A stretch of 64,000 nucleotides of DNA from Selenomonas timonae (GCF_014250475.1 NZ_CP060204.1:310001-374000); one strand, 5' to 3'; positions 52,481 through 61,855 are shown, counted from the first letter of the stretch. Notes: generated by a model from the sequence alone, not told the origin. Program-made: numbers and translations.

Positions 52481-55400
52481 GGAATCTCACAGAGCTTTCC
52501 CTGCGCCACCGCGCCCTTGTCTGGTATTTCATCATTTTCTTTACCATTGGCGGGGTCTTCGCATACAACGCACTCGGCCGCATGGAGGACCCAGCCTTCA
52601 CCATCCGTCAGATGGTTGTTACCGCCGCATGGCCGGGCGCGACTGCCGAGGAGATGCAGGAGCAGGTCACGGACAAACTCGAGCGACGCTTTCAGGATAC
52701 GCCGGGACTCAAGGACATCAAGAGCGAGACGCGCGCGGGGCAGACCATCATCTACATCCAGCTGCGCTCCGACATTGACGACAGCCTCATCCGCCCAACG
52801 TGGCGCGACGTGCGGAATTTCGGCGAGGACATCAAAAGCGAACTCCCCGACGGCGTCTATGGCCCCTACTACAATGACCGATTCGACGATGTGTACGGTT
52901 CGATCTACGCTATCACAGGCGCGGACTACTCCTATGAGGAACTGCGCGCCATGGCGGAGGCGGCGCGCCGCCGCATCCTCACCGTCCCGAGCGTGCAGAA
53001 GGTCATCCTCCTCGGCGTACAGCCCGAGCGTATCTACGTCGAGATCTCCCTCGCGCGTCTGGCGCAGCTCGGTATCCCGCCGACCGCGATCACGGACGCG
53101 CTCCATACGCAGGACACAATGACGACGAGCGGTACGGTCGAGACGGAGACGGACACCGTGCAGCTGCGCGCCTCGGGCGTATTTGAGAGCCTTGAGGACA
53201 TCCGCGCGCTTCCGATTGCCGCAAATGGAAACGTCTTCCGCCTCGGCGATATTGCCACCGTCAAGCGGCGCACGGCCACCCCGCCCGAGCCGATGATGTT
53301 CTACAACGGCGCGCCCGCTATCGGCATCGCCGTCTCCATGGAGGACGGCGGCAACATCCTCGCGCTCGGCAGCAACCTCGCTGCACTCACCGACGAAATA
53401 CGGCAGGATCTCCCGCTCGGCATGGAGCTGAACGAGGTATCGAACCAGCCCGCCGTCGTGCAGCACTCCATCCACGATTTCGTCGAGACACTCGCACTCG
53501 CAATCATCATCGTGCTCGCCGTCAGCTTCCTCTCGCTCGGTTTTCGCACCGGGCTCGTTGTCGCGGGCTGCATCCCGCTCGTCCTTGCGGGCACATTCGT
53601 CGCCATGTATATGCTTGGCATCGACCTGCACAAGGTCTCCCTCGGCGCGCTCATCATCGCGCTCGGTCTCCTCGTGGACGATGCCATCATCGCCGTCGAG
53701 ATGATGAGCGTCCAGCTCGAGCGCGGCATGGAGCGTTTTGACGCTGCGTGCTACGCCTTTACCCAGACGGCGAAACCCATGCTCACGGGCACGCTCATCA
53801 CCTGCGCGGGCTTCATCCCCGTTGTATTCTCAAAGGGCATGGCGAGCGAGTTCTGCCGCAGTCTCTTCCCCGTCATCGGCATCGCGCTCGTCCTCAGCTG
53901 GATCGTCTCCGTCATGGTTGCGCCGCTCTTCGGCTACTATCTGATCCGTGTGAAAAAGGGCGCGGAAGCTGCGCACGATCCCTACAGCAGCCCCTTCTAC
54001 CAACGCTTTCGGCGCGTGCTCACACTCTTTCTCAGTCACCGCGCCGCCGTCCTCATCGGTACGGTGCTCCTCTTCGCGGCATCCATCGCCGCATTTCCGC
54101 ACATCAAGCAGACCTTCTTCCCGCCCTCGCTGCGCCCCGAGCTCCTCGTTGAGCTGACCCTGCCGCAGGGCGCATCCATCGCCGCAACGGAGCGCGAGGC
54201 AAAGGTGCTCTCCGACATCCTCGACGCCCACAGCGACAAGATTGCAAACTATGCCGCGTACGTCGGGCGCACCTCGCCACGCTTTGTCCTGCCCGTCAAT
54301 GTCAAAGCCGACGCGGACAACCGCGCCCAATTCGTCATCACAGCGAACGGTACCAAGGAGCGCGAGGAGCTTGCCGCACTCATTGCAGGGGCACAGCTGA
54401 ACGAACTCTCGGGCGTGCGCGTCGCCACACAGTACATCCAGACAGGGCCGCCCGCCGACTTCCCCGTCATGCTGCGTGTCTCTGCCTCCACAACGGACGA
54501 GGTGCGCCGTATCGCAGAGCAGGTCGCAGCGATTGCCGCAGACGATCCCGCCACGACGAACATCCATCTCGACTGGACGGAGAAATCCAAGGCGGTGCAG
54601 ATCGACTTTGATAAGGCAAAGCTGAAGCTCTACGGCATCAGCGCGCACGATGTCAAGCAGATGCTCTACACCGAGCTGACGGGCGCACAGGCGGCAGAGT
54701 TCTACACGGGCGACCGCACGATCGGCATCGTCCTGCGCCTCGCGGACGAAGACCGCACGAATCTCGAGCGGCTCGGCGAGCTGCCGATTGCAACGCAGGG
54801 CGGCTACGTCCCGCTCGCCCAGATCGCACACCTCTCCTATGCGGCGGAGGACGGACTCATCAAGCGGCGCAACCTATTGCCCACCATCATGGTGCAGGGC
54901 GATGTCGTGCGCGGCGAGGGCAACGACGCGACGCAGCGCATCTACCGCGCGACGGAGGAGCTGCGCGCCTCCCTGCCCGCAGGGGCGAGCATTACTCCCG
55001 CAGGCGCGCTTGAGGACTCGGCGGAGGCGATGCGCTACCTCGTGCAGCCCGTGCCCGCCATGGTCTTTATCATCATGACCCTCCTCATGCTGCAGGTCGG
55101 CACAATGGGCAAGATGGCGCTCACCCTCCTCACCGCCCCGCTCGGACTGATCGGCGTAGCGCTCGCGATGCTCCTCACCGACTCCGCGCTTGGCTTCGTC
55201 GCTTACCTCGGCGTCCTCGCCCTCTTTGGCATGATCATCCGCAACTCCGTCATCCTCATCGACCAGATCAAAAAACATGAGGATGCGGGCGAGAAGCCCC
55301 TCGACGCCATCATCGACTCGGCAGTCCTGCGCTTTCGCCCGATCATGCTCACCGCCGCCGCCGCCATCCTCGGCATGCTCCCCCTCATGCGCAGCGTCTT

Positions 55401-55512
55401 CTGGGGACCAATGGCGGTCGCCATCGCGGGCGGCCTCATCGTCGCAACGGTACTCACCCTCTTGGTGCTGCCTGTCATGTATGCAGTCGCGTATCGTGTG
55501 AAGGGTGAATAG
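52477..55512 (+). CDS. RND family efflux permease (AcrB-like)
   Basis: 1011 aa, twelve membrane helices with two large periplasmic loops (about residues 35-330 and 550-860). LSLRHRALVWYFIIFF opens it, and TAAWPGATAEEMQEQVTDKL and LGALIIALGLLVDDAIIAVE match the RND motif with the Asp pair of the proton relay (helix 4). The repeat is clear in the C-terminal half (LFGMIIRNSVILIDQIKKHE). It works with the preceding fusion protein to expel drugs, bile-like molecules or metabolites. No outer-membrane factor gene lies next to it. Confidence 0.95.
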   Translation: MRNLTELSLRHRALVWYFIIFFTIGGVFAYNALGRMEDPAFTIRQMVVTAAWPGATAEEMQEQVTDKLERRFQDTPGLKDIKSETRAGQTIIYIQLRSDIDDSLIRPTWRDVRNFGEDIKSELPDGVYGPYYNDRFDDVYGSIYAITGADYSYEELRAMAEAARRRILTVPSVQKVILLGVQPERIYVEISLARLAQLGIPPTAITDALHTQDTMTTSGTVETETDTVQLRASGVFESLEDIRALPIAANGNVFRLGDIATVKRRTATPPEPMMFYNGAPAIGIAVSMEDGGNILALGSNLAALTDEIRQDLPLGMELNEVSNQPAVVQHSIHDFVETLALAIIIVLAVSFLSLGFRTGLVVAGCIPLVLAGTFVAMYMLGIDLHKVSLGALIIALGLLVDDAIIAVEMMSVQLERGMERFDAACYAFTQTAKPMLTGTLITCAGFIPVVFSKGMASEFCRSLFPVIGIALVLSWIVSVMVAPLFGYYLIRVKKGAEAAHDPYSSPFYQRFRRVLTLFLSHRAAVLIGTVLLFAASIAAFPHIKQTFFPPSLRPELLVELTLPQGASIAATEREAKVLSDILDAHSDKIANYAAYVGRTSPRFVLPVNVKADADNRAQFVITANGTKEREELAALIAGAQLNELSGVRVATQYIQTGPPADFPVMLRVSASTTDEVRRIAEQVAAIAADDPATTNIHLDWTEKSKAVQIDFDKAKLKLYGISAHDVKQMLYTELTGAQAAEFYTGDRTIGIVLRLADEDRTNLERLGELPIATQGGYVPLAQIAHLSYAAEDGLIKRRNLLPTIMVQGDVVRGEGNDATQRIYRATEELRASLPAGASITPAGALEDSAEAMRYLVQPVPAMVFIIMTLLMLQVGTMGKMALTLLTAPLGLIGVALAMLLTDSALGFVAYLGVLALFGMIIRNSVILIDQIKKHEDAGEKPLDAIIDSAVLRFRPIMLTAAAAILGMLPLMRSVFWGPMAVAIAGGLIVATVLTLLVLPVMYAVAYRVKGE

Positions 55513-55555
55513 AAGAGCCGCACTATGCAGGCGGCGTAGGCGTCCCGCTGCACAT

Positions 55556-55587
55556 AAAAGCCGCCCGACGAAATGTCGGGCGGCTTT
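55556..55587. terminator. Bidirectional terminator after the RND operon
   Basis: AAAGCCGCCCGACG / TGTCGGGCGGCTTT stem, in the interval between convergent genes. Confidence 0.86.
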
Positions 55588-55597
55588 CGTATGCCCC

Positions 55598-56233
55598 TCA
55601 CGGACTCTCATACGGGTAAACTGCGAGCGCGTCGTCCTTGTACTCGCCGATGTAGACATCCTTCAGCTCGTACCCTGCCGCGCGCAGTTCGCCGTTCAGC
55701 CAGACGCGATCCTTTTCGATGAGTTCGAGGATGTCCTCATCCAGCTGTCCGTCGAGGATGAGCGGATAGCGGGCGTTCTGTTCGCCGTACTGGATGACGG
55801 TGAGCTGTCCGTTTGGTTCGAGTACGGCGCGCTTTACGTCCTTTACGAAGTAGACCCCCGCCATGCGGAGTTTCAGCATGATATCGTGCGCGAGGAGTCC
55901 GTGTCGCATGCACTCCTCGACCATGAGTTTGCCGCGCTCGATGAGGACGGCGGGACGCCCGTCGACGAAGCCCTTGACCACGGCACTGTTCGACTTCAGA
56001 TATTTCAGGATCAGCACGAGCATCGTCCACGCGATGAGGACGAGCAGGAAGTCGGGGATCGAGATGCTGTTGTTGTAGATGACGCCGCCGATGATGCCGC
56101 CGAGCACATAGTTCTGCACCTGATCGGTCGCGGAGTTCGGCGCAAGGTTGCCCTTGCCGAGGAGGTTGATCTGCACGATGAGACAGAGGAGACCGAGCGC
56201 GAGCTTTGCAAGCATGAGCGAGTAGATGAGCAT
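55598..56233 (-). CDS. DUF421 (YetF-like) membrane protein
   Basis: 211 aa, three N-terminal membrane helices, then a cytoplasmic domain in which VVKGFVDGRPAVLIERGKLM opens the conserved two-strand module. The family (YetF/YcaP) lacks a firm function. AAGGAGG is before the ATG at 56233. It follows the DUF3290 gene by one base, the usual pairing. Confidence 0.9.
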   Translation of the reverse strand: MLIYSLMLAKLALGLLCLIVQINLLGKGNLAPNSATDQVQNYVLGGIIGGVIYNNSISIPDFLLVLIAWTMLVLILKYLKSNSAVVKGFVDGRPAVLIERGKLMVEECMRHGLLAHDIMLKLRMAGVYFVKDVKRAVLEPNGQLTVIQYGEQNARYPLILDGQLDEDILELIEKDRVWLNGELRAAGYELKDVYIGEYKDDALAVYPYESP

Positions 56234-56234
56234 G

Positions 56235-56687
56235 TCAGTCCTCCTTGTCCACAATCTTCACGTCACGATACAGGAGATGTGTTCGTTCGTACTGGAACGC
56301 GGTGAAGTCCGCATTGAATGTCACGGCGTAGAACGCCCCCTGCACATCGACGAGCATCCCCTGCTTCAGATAGGTGGAGTTCGTGCGGATCTGTGTCACC
56401 GGCACGTTCAGATCCTCGCTGAGACTATGGAGGAAGGTCACCATGCGCGAAGTCTGCTCGTGGTCGCTCTGCGCCGCATTGTAGCTGTTCCACTGCACGC
56501 CGCCGAGGAATGCGACGGCAAGGAAGAGGATGACGATGAGATCACGGTCACGCGTGACGAGCCGTCTGCGCAGATGTTTGACGCTCATGACGAAGAGTGC
56601 TGCGAGCGCGAGGAATGACAGGACGTACCACAGGGTATCGTTAAACTGGCTGTGCGCTGTGATGTAGTCATATGTATAGAATGACAA
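56235..56687 (-). CDS. DUF3290 membrane protein
   Basis: 150 aa with two N-terminal helices (LWYVLSFLALAALFVM, LIVILFLAVAFLGGV), then a mixed C-terminal domain. A TTG start at 56687 with GGAGG about 8 bases upstream is the best. DUF3290 and DUF421 genes go together in many Firmicutes and likely form one membrane complex. Confidence 0.85.
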   Translation of the reverse strand: MSFYTYDYITAHSQFNDTLWYVLSFLALAALFVMSVKHLRRRLVTRDRDLIVILFLAVAFLGGVQWNSYNAAQSDHEQTSRMVTFLHSLSEDLNVPVTQIRTNSTYLKQGMLVDVQGAFYAVTFNADFTAFQYERTHLLYRDVKIVDKED

Positions 56688-56806
56688 AGAAACACCTCCA
56701 AACGCTCACAGATTACTACGTCGGGAGGTGTTCGTCAACAACACCCGCAAAAAGATTTTTCATCCCCATGTATTCATTACCCGCAGTATATTTCGTCTAT
56801 ATTTTC

Positions 56807-56815
56807 TGTTATAAT
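56807..56815 (+). promoter_or_regulatory. Extended -10 promoter for korDABC
   Basis: TGTTATAAT about 90 bases before korD, with no good -35. Confidence 0.55.
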
Positions 56816-56905
56816 GATGAAATCATCCGACGGCAACGAACGGATGGAGCTAGAAAATCTGTGTATATGGGATGTGTTTCCGCATCCCGGCGGGAGTTGA
56901 ACGCC

Positions 56906-57100
56906 ATGAAAGGTGAGCTGTTTATCAAGGAGAAGCGGTGCAAGGGCTGCGGCATCTGCGCTGCGTTCTGCCCGAAGAAGGTGCTCGAGGTGAGCCTCCT
57001 CGGCAAGATCACGCCTGTCCGTCCTGATGATTGTATCGCGTGCGGGCAGTGCGAGATGCGCTGTCCCGATTTTGCGATATTCGTGGAACGGAGGGCGTGA
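56906..57100 (+). CDS. korD: 2-oxoacid:ferredoxin oxidoreductase delta subunit (ferredoxin)
   Basis: 64 aa with two 4Fe-4S motifs, CKGCGICAAFCPKKVLE and CIACGQCEMRCPDFAI. It relays electrons from the TPP subunit to external ferredoxin. The ATG at 56906 gives a normal-sized delta subunit; GGGAG lies 9 bases upstream. First gene of korDABC. Confidence 0.93.
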   Translation: MKGELFIKEKRCKGCGICAAFCPKKVLEVSLLGKITPVRPDDCIACGQCEMRCPDFAIFVERRA

Positions 57101-57101
57101 T

Positions 57102-58253
57102 ATGGCTGAGACGAGAGCGCGGCTCATGCAGGGCAACGAGGCGGTCGCCGAGGGCGCGATTGCCGCAGGTGTGACGTTCTTCGCGGGCTATCCAATCACG
57201 CCGTCGACGGAGATTGCAGAGCAAATGGCAAAAATGCTGCCGAAGATTGGCGGCACGTTTCTCCAGATGGAGGACGAGATCGGGGCGATGGGTGCCATCC
57301 TCGGCGCATCGCTCGCGGGCGCAAAGGTGATGGACGCGACGAGTGGCCCCGGTTTCTCGCTGAAACAGGAGCTGATCGGCTATGCGGCGTGCGCAGAGAT
57401 TCCCTGCGTCGTGGTGAATGTGCAGCGCGTCGGTCCCTCGACGGGACAGCCGACGGCACCGTCGCAGGGCGATGTCATGCAGGTGCGCTGGGGCACGCAC
57501 GGCGACCATCCGATCATTGCGCTCTCGCCGTGGAGCGTGCGCGAGTCGTTCGATATGGCGGTGATGTCGGTGAACTACGCGGAGCGCTTCCGCTCGCCCG
57601 TCATCCTTCTGACGGATGAGATTGTGGGACATCTGCGCGAGAATGTCGTCCTCCCCTCCGCTGACGAACTCGATATCTATCCGCGCCGTCTGCCGAACAA
57701 GACACGCGCCGAGGGGTATCAGCCCTTTGCCGTGGGCGAGGATCTCGTGCCCGATGTGGCGCGCTTCGGCGATGGCTACCGCATCCATGTGACGGGACTG
57801 CTCCACGACGAGACGGGCTTCCCCTCGGGCAGCCCCGTGGTGACGGAGACAATGCTCCACCGTCTACATGAAAAGATCAACCGCGTGGGCGAGGAGATCA
57901 TCCACACAGAGGAGTACTTCATGGAGGATGTGGAGTTCGCCGTCGTCAGCTACGGCGGCACCGCGCGCACGGCGTACGAGGCGGTACGCGAGGCACGCGC
58001 GGAGGGCATCCGCGTCGGCTTCCTGCGCCTCAAGACCATCTGGCCGTTCGCGGATGCAGCGATCGGACGGCTCGCAGATCGCGTGAAGAAGATCCTTGTC
58101 GCGGAGCTGAACTACGGTCAACTCGTGGGCGAAGTCACGCGCGCGGCGCATGGCACGCCCGTCCGCCCCTGTCTCAAATACAATATGCTGGACTTCACCC
58201 CGCAGGAGATTGCGGCGGCAATCCGCGAAATGAGCGAGGAGGGGCGGGCATGA
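57102..58253 (+). CDS. korA: 2-oxoglutarate:ferredoxin oxidoreductase alpha subunit
   Basis: 383 aa. MQGNEAVAEGAIAAGVTFFA and the GYPITPSTEIAE signature mark this pyrimidine-binding subunit; SGPGFSLKQELIGYA and GPSTGQPTAPSQGD are typical of 2-oxoglutarate (KorA) and 2-oxoisovalerate enzymes. It acts with korB to decarboxylate a 2-oxoacid to its acyl-CoA. One base separates it from the korD stop. Confidence 0.93.
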   Translation: MAETRARLMQGNEAVAEGAIAAGVTFFAGYPITPSTEIAEQMAKMLPKIGGTFLQMEDEIGAMGAILGASLAGAKVMDATSGPGFSLKQELIGYAACAEIPCVVVNVQRVGPSTGQPTAPSQGDVMQVRWGTHGDHPIIALSPWSVRESFDMAVMSVNYAERFRSPVILLTDEIVGHLRENVVLPSADELDIYPRRLPNKTRAEGYQPFAVGEDLVPDVARFGDGYRIHVTGLLHDETGFPSGSPVVTETMLHRLHEKINRVGEEIIHTEEYFMEDVEFAVVSYGGTARTAYEAVREARAEGIRVGFLRLKTIWPFADAAIGRLADRVKKILVAELNYGQLVGEVTRAAHGTPVRPCLKYNMLDFTPQEIAAAIREMSEEGRA

Positions 58254-59101
58254 GCACGGATATGAACACACACGTGGAGATCGACCGCGGCTTCGAGCAG
58301 TTCTTCCGTCAGAACCGCCTCCCCCATCTCTGGTGTCCGGGCTGCGGCAACGGCACGGCGCTCAAGTGCATCGCGCAGGCAATCGAGGGTGCGGAAGGAT
58401 TCACACAGGACAATACCGTCATTGTCTCGGGCATCGGCTGCTCCTCACGTGGCTCAGGCTACATGGATTTCGACACAGTACATACAGCGCACGGACGTGC
58501 GATTCCATTTGCAACAGGAATCAAGCTCGCACGTCCCGAGCTGAACGTCATTGTCATTACGGGAGATGGCGATTGTACTGCCATCGGTGGTAATCACTTC
58601 CTGCACGGCTGCCGCCGCAACGTCGATCTGACGGTCATTCTCTTCAATAACAATATCTACGGCATGACGGGCGGGCAGTCCTCGCCGACCACGCCGCCGG
58701 GCAAGAACACGACGACCGCGCCCTATGGCACGATCGACCGCCCGCTTGACGCGTGCCGCATCGCCGAGGCGGCGGGCGCAACCTATGTCGCACGCTCGAC
58801 CGCATTCCACGTCAAGCATCTCACGCAGATGATTGCGGGCGGGCTTGCCGACCATGGCTTTGCCCTCATCGAGGCGATGGTGCACTGCCCGACTGCCTAC
58901 GGGCGCAAAAACAAGATGGGCTCACCCGCCGCAATGCTCGAATGGATGCGCGACGCCGCCGTCATGAAGACGGCGTGGGACAAGCTGCCGCCCGAGAAAC
59001 GCACGCCCGAGAAATTCCCCATCGGGCTTCTCTATGCGTGCGAGGGCGAGGAGTACGGCAAGGCGAACGCTGAGATCCAGCGGCGCGCGGGAGGGCTGTG
59101 A
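58250..59101 (+). CDS. korB: 2-oxoglutarate:ferredoxin oxidoreductase beta subunit
   Basis: 283 aa TPP-binding subunit. HLWCPGCGNGTALKC opens it, IGCSSRGSGYMDFDTVHTAH and the GDGDCTAIGGNHFLHGCRRN TPP motif follow, then NNNIYGMTGGQSSPTTP. ATG and the korA stop overlap by 4 bases. The direction of the reaction in a fermenter is likely reductive or to make succinyl-CoA. Confidence 0.94.
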   Translation: MSTDMNTHVEIDRGFEQFFRQNRLPHLWCPGCGNGTALKCIAQAIEGAEGFTQDNTVIVSGIGCSSRGSGYMDFDTVHTAHGRAIPFATGIKLARPELNVIVITGDGDCTAIGGNHFLHGCRRNVDLTVILFNNNIYGMTGGQSSPTTPPGKNTTTAPYGTIDRPLDACRIAEAAGATYVARSTAFHVKHLTQMIAGGLADHGFALIEAMVHCPTAYGRKNKMGSPAAMLEWMRDAAVMKTAWDKLPPEKRTPEKFPIGLLYACEGEEYGKANAEIQRRAGGL

Positions 59102-59102
59102 T

Positions 59103-59633
59103 ATGCAGAAGGAACTTCGTCTCTCAGGTTCGGGTGGGCAGGGTGTCATCACTGCCGCCATCATCTTTGCCGAGGCGGCGACCGCGTGCGGCATGAACGT
59201 CGCACAGTCGCAGTCCTACGGCCCCGAGGCGCGCGGCGGCGCATCGCGCTCGGAGGTCATCGTCAGCGACGATGTGATCTACCATCCACACGTCGAGCAT
59301 CCCGACATCGTGCTCGCGATGACACAGGCAGCGGCGGACAAATATGCGGGCGACCTCGATTCCGAAAAGGGCATCCTGATCGTCGACAGCGAGTTGGTTC
59401 CGAACGTCCCACAGGCGGCACACGTCGTCGCTGTGCCCATCACGACGCTCGCGATTGAGAAGATCGGCAAGGCACTCTTTGCGAACATCGTCGCCCTCGG
59501 CGCAATCACGCGCGTCTCCGGGCTCGTCCCGCTCGACGCCGTCAAGACCGCCGTCGCAAGCCGTGTCCCGCCGCACACCGTCGACGCGAATATGCAGGCG
59601 CTCATGGTCGGCTACGAGGCGGCAAAGAACTAA
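59103..59633 (+). CDS. korC: 2-oxoglutarate:ferredoxin oxidoreductase gamma subunit
   Basis: 176 aa. LRLSGSGGQGVITAAIIFAE and QSYGPEARGGASRSEVIVSD are signature segments of the gamma subunit. It completes the korDABC tetramer. The gene ends at a strong hairpin terminator that also runs into the remnant gene downstream. Confidence 0.93.
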   Translation: MQKELRLSGSGGQGVITAAIIFAEAATACGMNVAQSQSYGPEARGGASRSEVIVSDDVIYHPHVEHPDIVLAMTQAAADKYAGDLDSEKGILIVDSELVPNVPQAAHVVAVPITTLAIEKIGKALFANIVALGAITRVSGLVPLDAVKTAVASRVPPHTVDANMQALMVGYEAAKN

Positions 59634-59639
59634 ACAGCC

Positions 59640-59672
59640 AAAAACCTCTCGCAAGTACGCGGGAGGTTTTTT
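59640..59672 (+). terminator. Terminator of korDABC
   Basis: AAAAACCTCTCGC / CGCGGGAGGTTTTTT stem; the T-run merges with the first codons left of the truncated oxidoreductase gene. Confidence 0.85.
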
Positions 59673-60176
59673 AGGAAGCGATGGCTGGAGGAACTGGGCA
59701 AACAGCCCGATCGCTATACGATCCACAGGCTTTCCGCGTGCTATCCAGACGGTCGGATTGACGTAGAACAGGAGCATCGGCTCGTCGAGGCACACGGCAG
59801 TCTGATTTTCCAGTTCCCAATCTATTGGTTCTCCTGCCCGCCGCTGCTGAAAACATGGCTCGACGAGGTGCTGACGCACGGCTGGGCGTATGGAAGAAAC
59901 GGCGGGGATAAATTGGAGGGGCGCAAGGTCGCGCTCGCGGTCACGACGGGCGTGCGCGCGGAGGATTACAACATCGACGGACGATACCACTATACGCTCG
60001 CGCAGCTGCTCGCCCCGTTTGAGACCACACTGCGATACTACTGCCGTGCCGACTATCGGCCGTTCTTCGCCTTTTACGGTGCGGAGTGCGTGCCGGGCGA
60101 GGAGTATCACTCGGGCGCAGAGGAGATCGAACAAAGTGCGCGAGACTATGTTCGCTTTGCAGAGGCGCTATCGTGA
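59670..60176 (+). pseudogene. NAD(P)H oxidoreductase (flavodoxin-fold, KefG/MdaB type), N-terminus missing
   Basis: The frame from the korC stop to 60176 reads as a family member from about residue 20 on: KRWLEELGKQPDRYTIH, then LIFQFPIYWFSCPPLLKTWL, then EVLTHGWAYGRNGG. The usual N-terminal strand with the FMN-phosphate loop is absent, and no ATG, GTG or TTG precedes the conserved part except a GTG at 59868, well inside. The korC terminator sits where the start should be. It is probably a deletion relic. The HxlR regulator lies convergent and overlaps its 3' end by 9 bases. Confidence 0.78.
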
Positions 60177-60524
60177 CGCAGGAACATCACCCCTGTGGCG
60201 CTCGCCCCAATCGCACATGTTGTGAAGAATCGGAATAAGAGAGCGTCCGCGTTCCGTGAGCATATACTCCACCTTGGGCGGCACTTGCGGATACTCTTTC
60301 CGCACAACAAGACCGTCCGCCGCGAGTTCCTTCAACATGACGGAAAGGGTCTTATACGAGATTCCCTCGATGCGGCGATAGATCGCATTGTGACGAAGCA
60401 CGCCACATTCTGTGAGCAGATAGAGGATCGCCATCTTGTATTTGCCGCCGATGAGCGACAGCGTGTAGTGAAATCCCGTCCGCGTGATCTCCGTCCCCTG
60501 CGGGACACAGCTGCCATGTTCCAT
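60168..60524 (-). CDS. HxlR family winged-helix transcriptional regulator
   Basis: 118 aa. HYTLSLIGGKYKMAILYLLT and FNELKR-like HNAIYRRIEGISYKTLSVML match HxlR, followed by EYPQVPPKVEYMLTERGRSL, the wing. The Cys in TECGV and the N-terminal Cys may sense redox or electrophiles. It should control a reductase gene nearby, here the truncated oxidoreductase, so it may be losing its target. The ATG at 60524 follows GGTGGG. Confidence 0.9.
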   Translation of the reverse strand: MEHGSCVPQGTEITRTGFHYTLSLIGGKYKMAILYLLTECGVLRHNAIYRRIEGISYKTLSVMLKELAADGLVVRKEYPQVPPKVEYMLTERGRSLIPILHNMCDWGERHRGDVPASR

Positions 60525-60549
60525 ATATCCCACCAATCACATACACATC

Positions 60550-60589
60550 AGAAGAGCCGCCCTCTATCGGTCATACAGGCGGCTCTTCT
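60550..60589 (-). terminator. Hairpin, probable terminator of ldh
   Basis: GAAGAGCCGCC / GGCGGCTCTTC stem; on the minus strand only a short T run follows. Confidence 0.6.
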
Positions 60590-60643
60590 CATTTCGTTTC
60601 AACTATTCCTATTATAGGATGGCACAGTCTGTCCGTCAAGCGC

Positions 60644-61603
60644 TCACTTCACCCCGGCACCATCGAGCGCGGCGCGGACGCTCTTCTGTGCACGTACGAG
60701 TTTCTCCATCTCGTCCTCGGGCAGATGTACCTCGAGGGAGCGTACAATACCGTCCTGCGAGATCATGCGCGGGATGGAGAGCGCCACGTCCCGCATGCCA
60801 TACTCGCCATTCATAACGGCAGCACAGGGCAGAATTGTATGCTCGTTGTAGAGGATCGCTTTGATGAAGCGGCAGGCAACCATCGCGATGCCCGTATTCG
60901 TAAAGCCCTTGAGGTTGATAACATCGTACGCGGTCTGGATGAGCCCCTGCTCGACCTCTTTGCGGCTCAATTTGTTCTTAAAGTGAAAGTACTCGTCGAG
61001 ATGGTCGATGCCAAGCCCCGCGCAGTTGACCGTCGACCATGCGACAAAGGCGTCGTTGCCGTGCTCCCCGAGCACGTAGCCGTGGATGTTCTTCGGATCC
61101 ATATCGTAGTGCTCGGCGAGAATGTAGCGGAAGCGGTAGGTCTCAAGCATCGTGCCCGTGCCGAGGATCTTCTCGCGCGGGTAGTCGAACTCCGTCGATA
61201 CGACGTAGGTCGCGACATCGAGCGGGTTCGTAATCATGATGATCATGGCTTCCTTCGTGTATTTCACAATCTCAGAGAAGATGGAGCGCATGATCTTCGT
61301 ATTTGTGCTCGCGAGCTTTAGGCGGTCAGGCGTCTCACCGGGCAGGATCGAAGGACCCGCCGTGATGACGATGAATGCCGCGTCCCGGCAGTCCTCATAG
61401 GTGCCTGTATGAACTTTGATATTGGTGCTGTACGGCGAGGACATGGCGTGACTTGTGTCGAGCGCCTCGCCACGCGCGCGATCCATATCGAGATCGATAA
61501 GTGCGATCTCCGATGCGAGCTGAAAATCCGTGATCTTGTTGAGCACGGCGGAGCCGACATTGCTGGTTCCGATGATGACGACTTTTCCCCTGTTGACTGA
61601 CAT
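60644..61603 (-). CDS. ldh: L-lactate dehydrogenase family protein
   Basis: 319 aa. KVVIIGTSNVGSAVLNKI binds NAD, GEHGNDAFVAWSTV holds the catalytic His, and NPLDVATYV is conserved. The substrate loop reads AGPSILPGETPDRLKL: the position of the specificity Gln of lactate dehydrogenases is an Ile and there is a two-residue insert before the Arg, reminiscent of 2-hydroxyisocaproate dehydrogenases. It reduces pyruvate or a larger 2-oxoacid with NADH. The ATG at 61603 follows GGGAGG. It has its own promoter and a leader of about 150 bases. Confidence 0.88.
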   Translation of the reverse strand: MSVNRGKVVIIGTSNVGSAVLNKITDFQLASEIALIDLDMDRARGEALDTSHAMSSPYSTNIKVHTGTYEDCRDAAFIVITAGPSILPGETPDRLKLASTNTKIMRSIFSEIVKYTKEAMIIMITNPLDVATYVVSTEFDYPREKILGTGTMLETYRFRYILAEHYDMDPKNIHGYVLGEHGNDAFVAWSTVNCAGLGIDHLDEYFHFKNKLSRKEVEQGLIQTAYDVINLKGFTNTGIAMVACRFIKAILYNEHTILPCAAVMNGEYGMRDVALSIPRMISQDGIVRSLEVHLPEDEMEKLVRAQKSVRAALDGAGVK

Positions 61604-61755
61604 GGTAAAACCTCCCAAAAATGCAAAAAAGTCCGAACGCATAGATATGCGCTTGGACGCTATGGACTCATGACGAACTGCGTGGAAACCAGCCGTTTCA
61701 TGGTGGATTGCACTTCTTTTCAGTAGGACATTGCCGCAGGATTTCCTGCGCCATC

Positions 61756-61784
61756 ATAGTAGCACCACAGGGAATCATTGTCAA
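61756..61784 (-). promoter_or_regulatory. Promoter of ldh
   Basis: Minus-strand TTGACA (61779-61784), 17 bases, TACTAT (61756-61761). The rest of the 61604-61945 interval holds the ldh leader and the divergent toxin promoter; no gene is seen in it. Confidence 0.7.
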
Positions 61785-61855
61785 TGGATTTTTGACGGAG
61801 TTTGACGTGTATACAAGATGGTTTTTATTGTCGATGGGTCAATGTGAAACGACAG

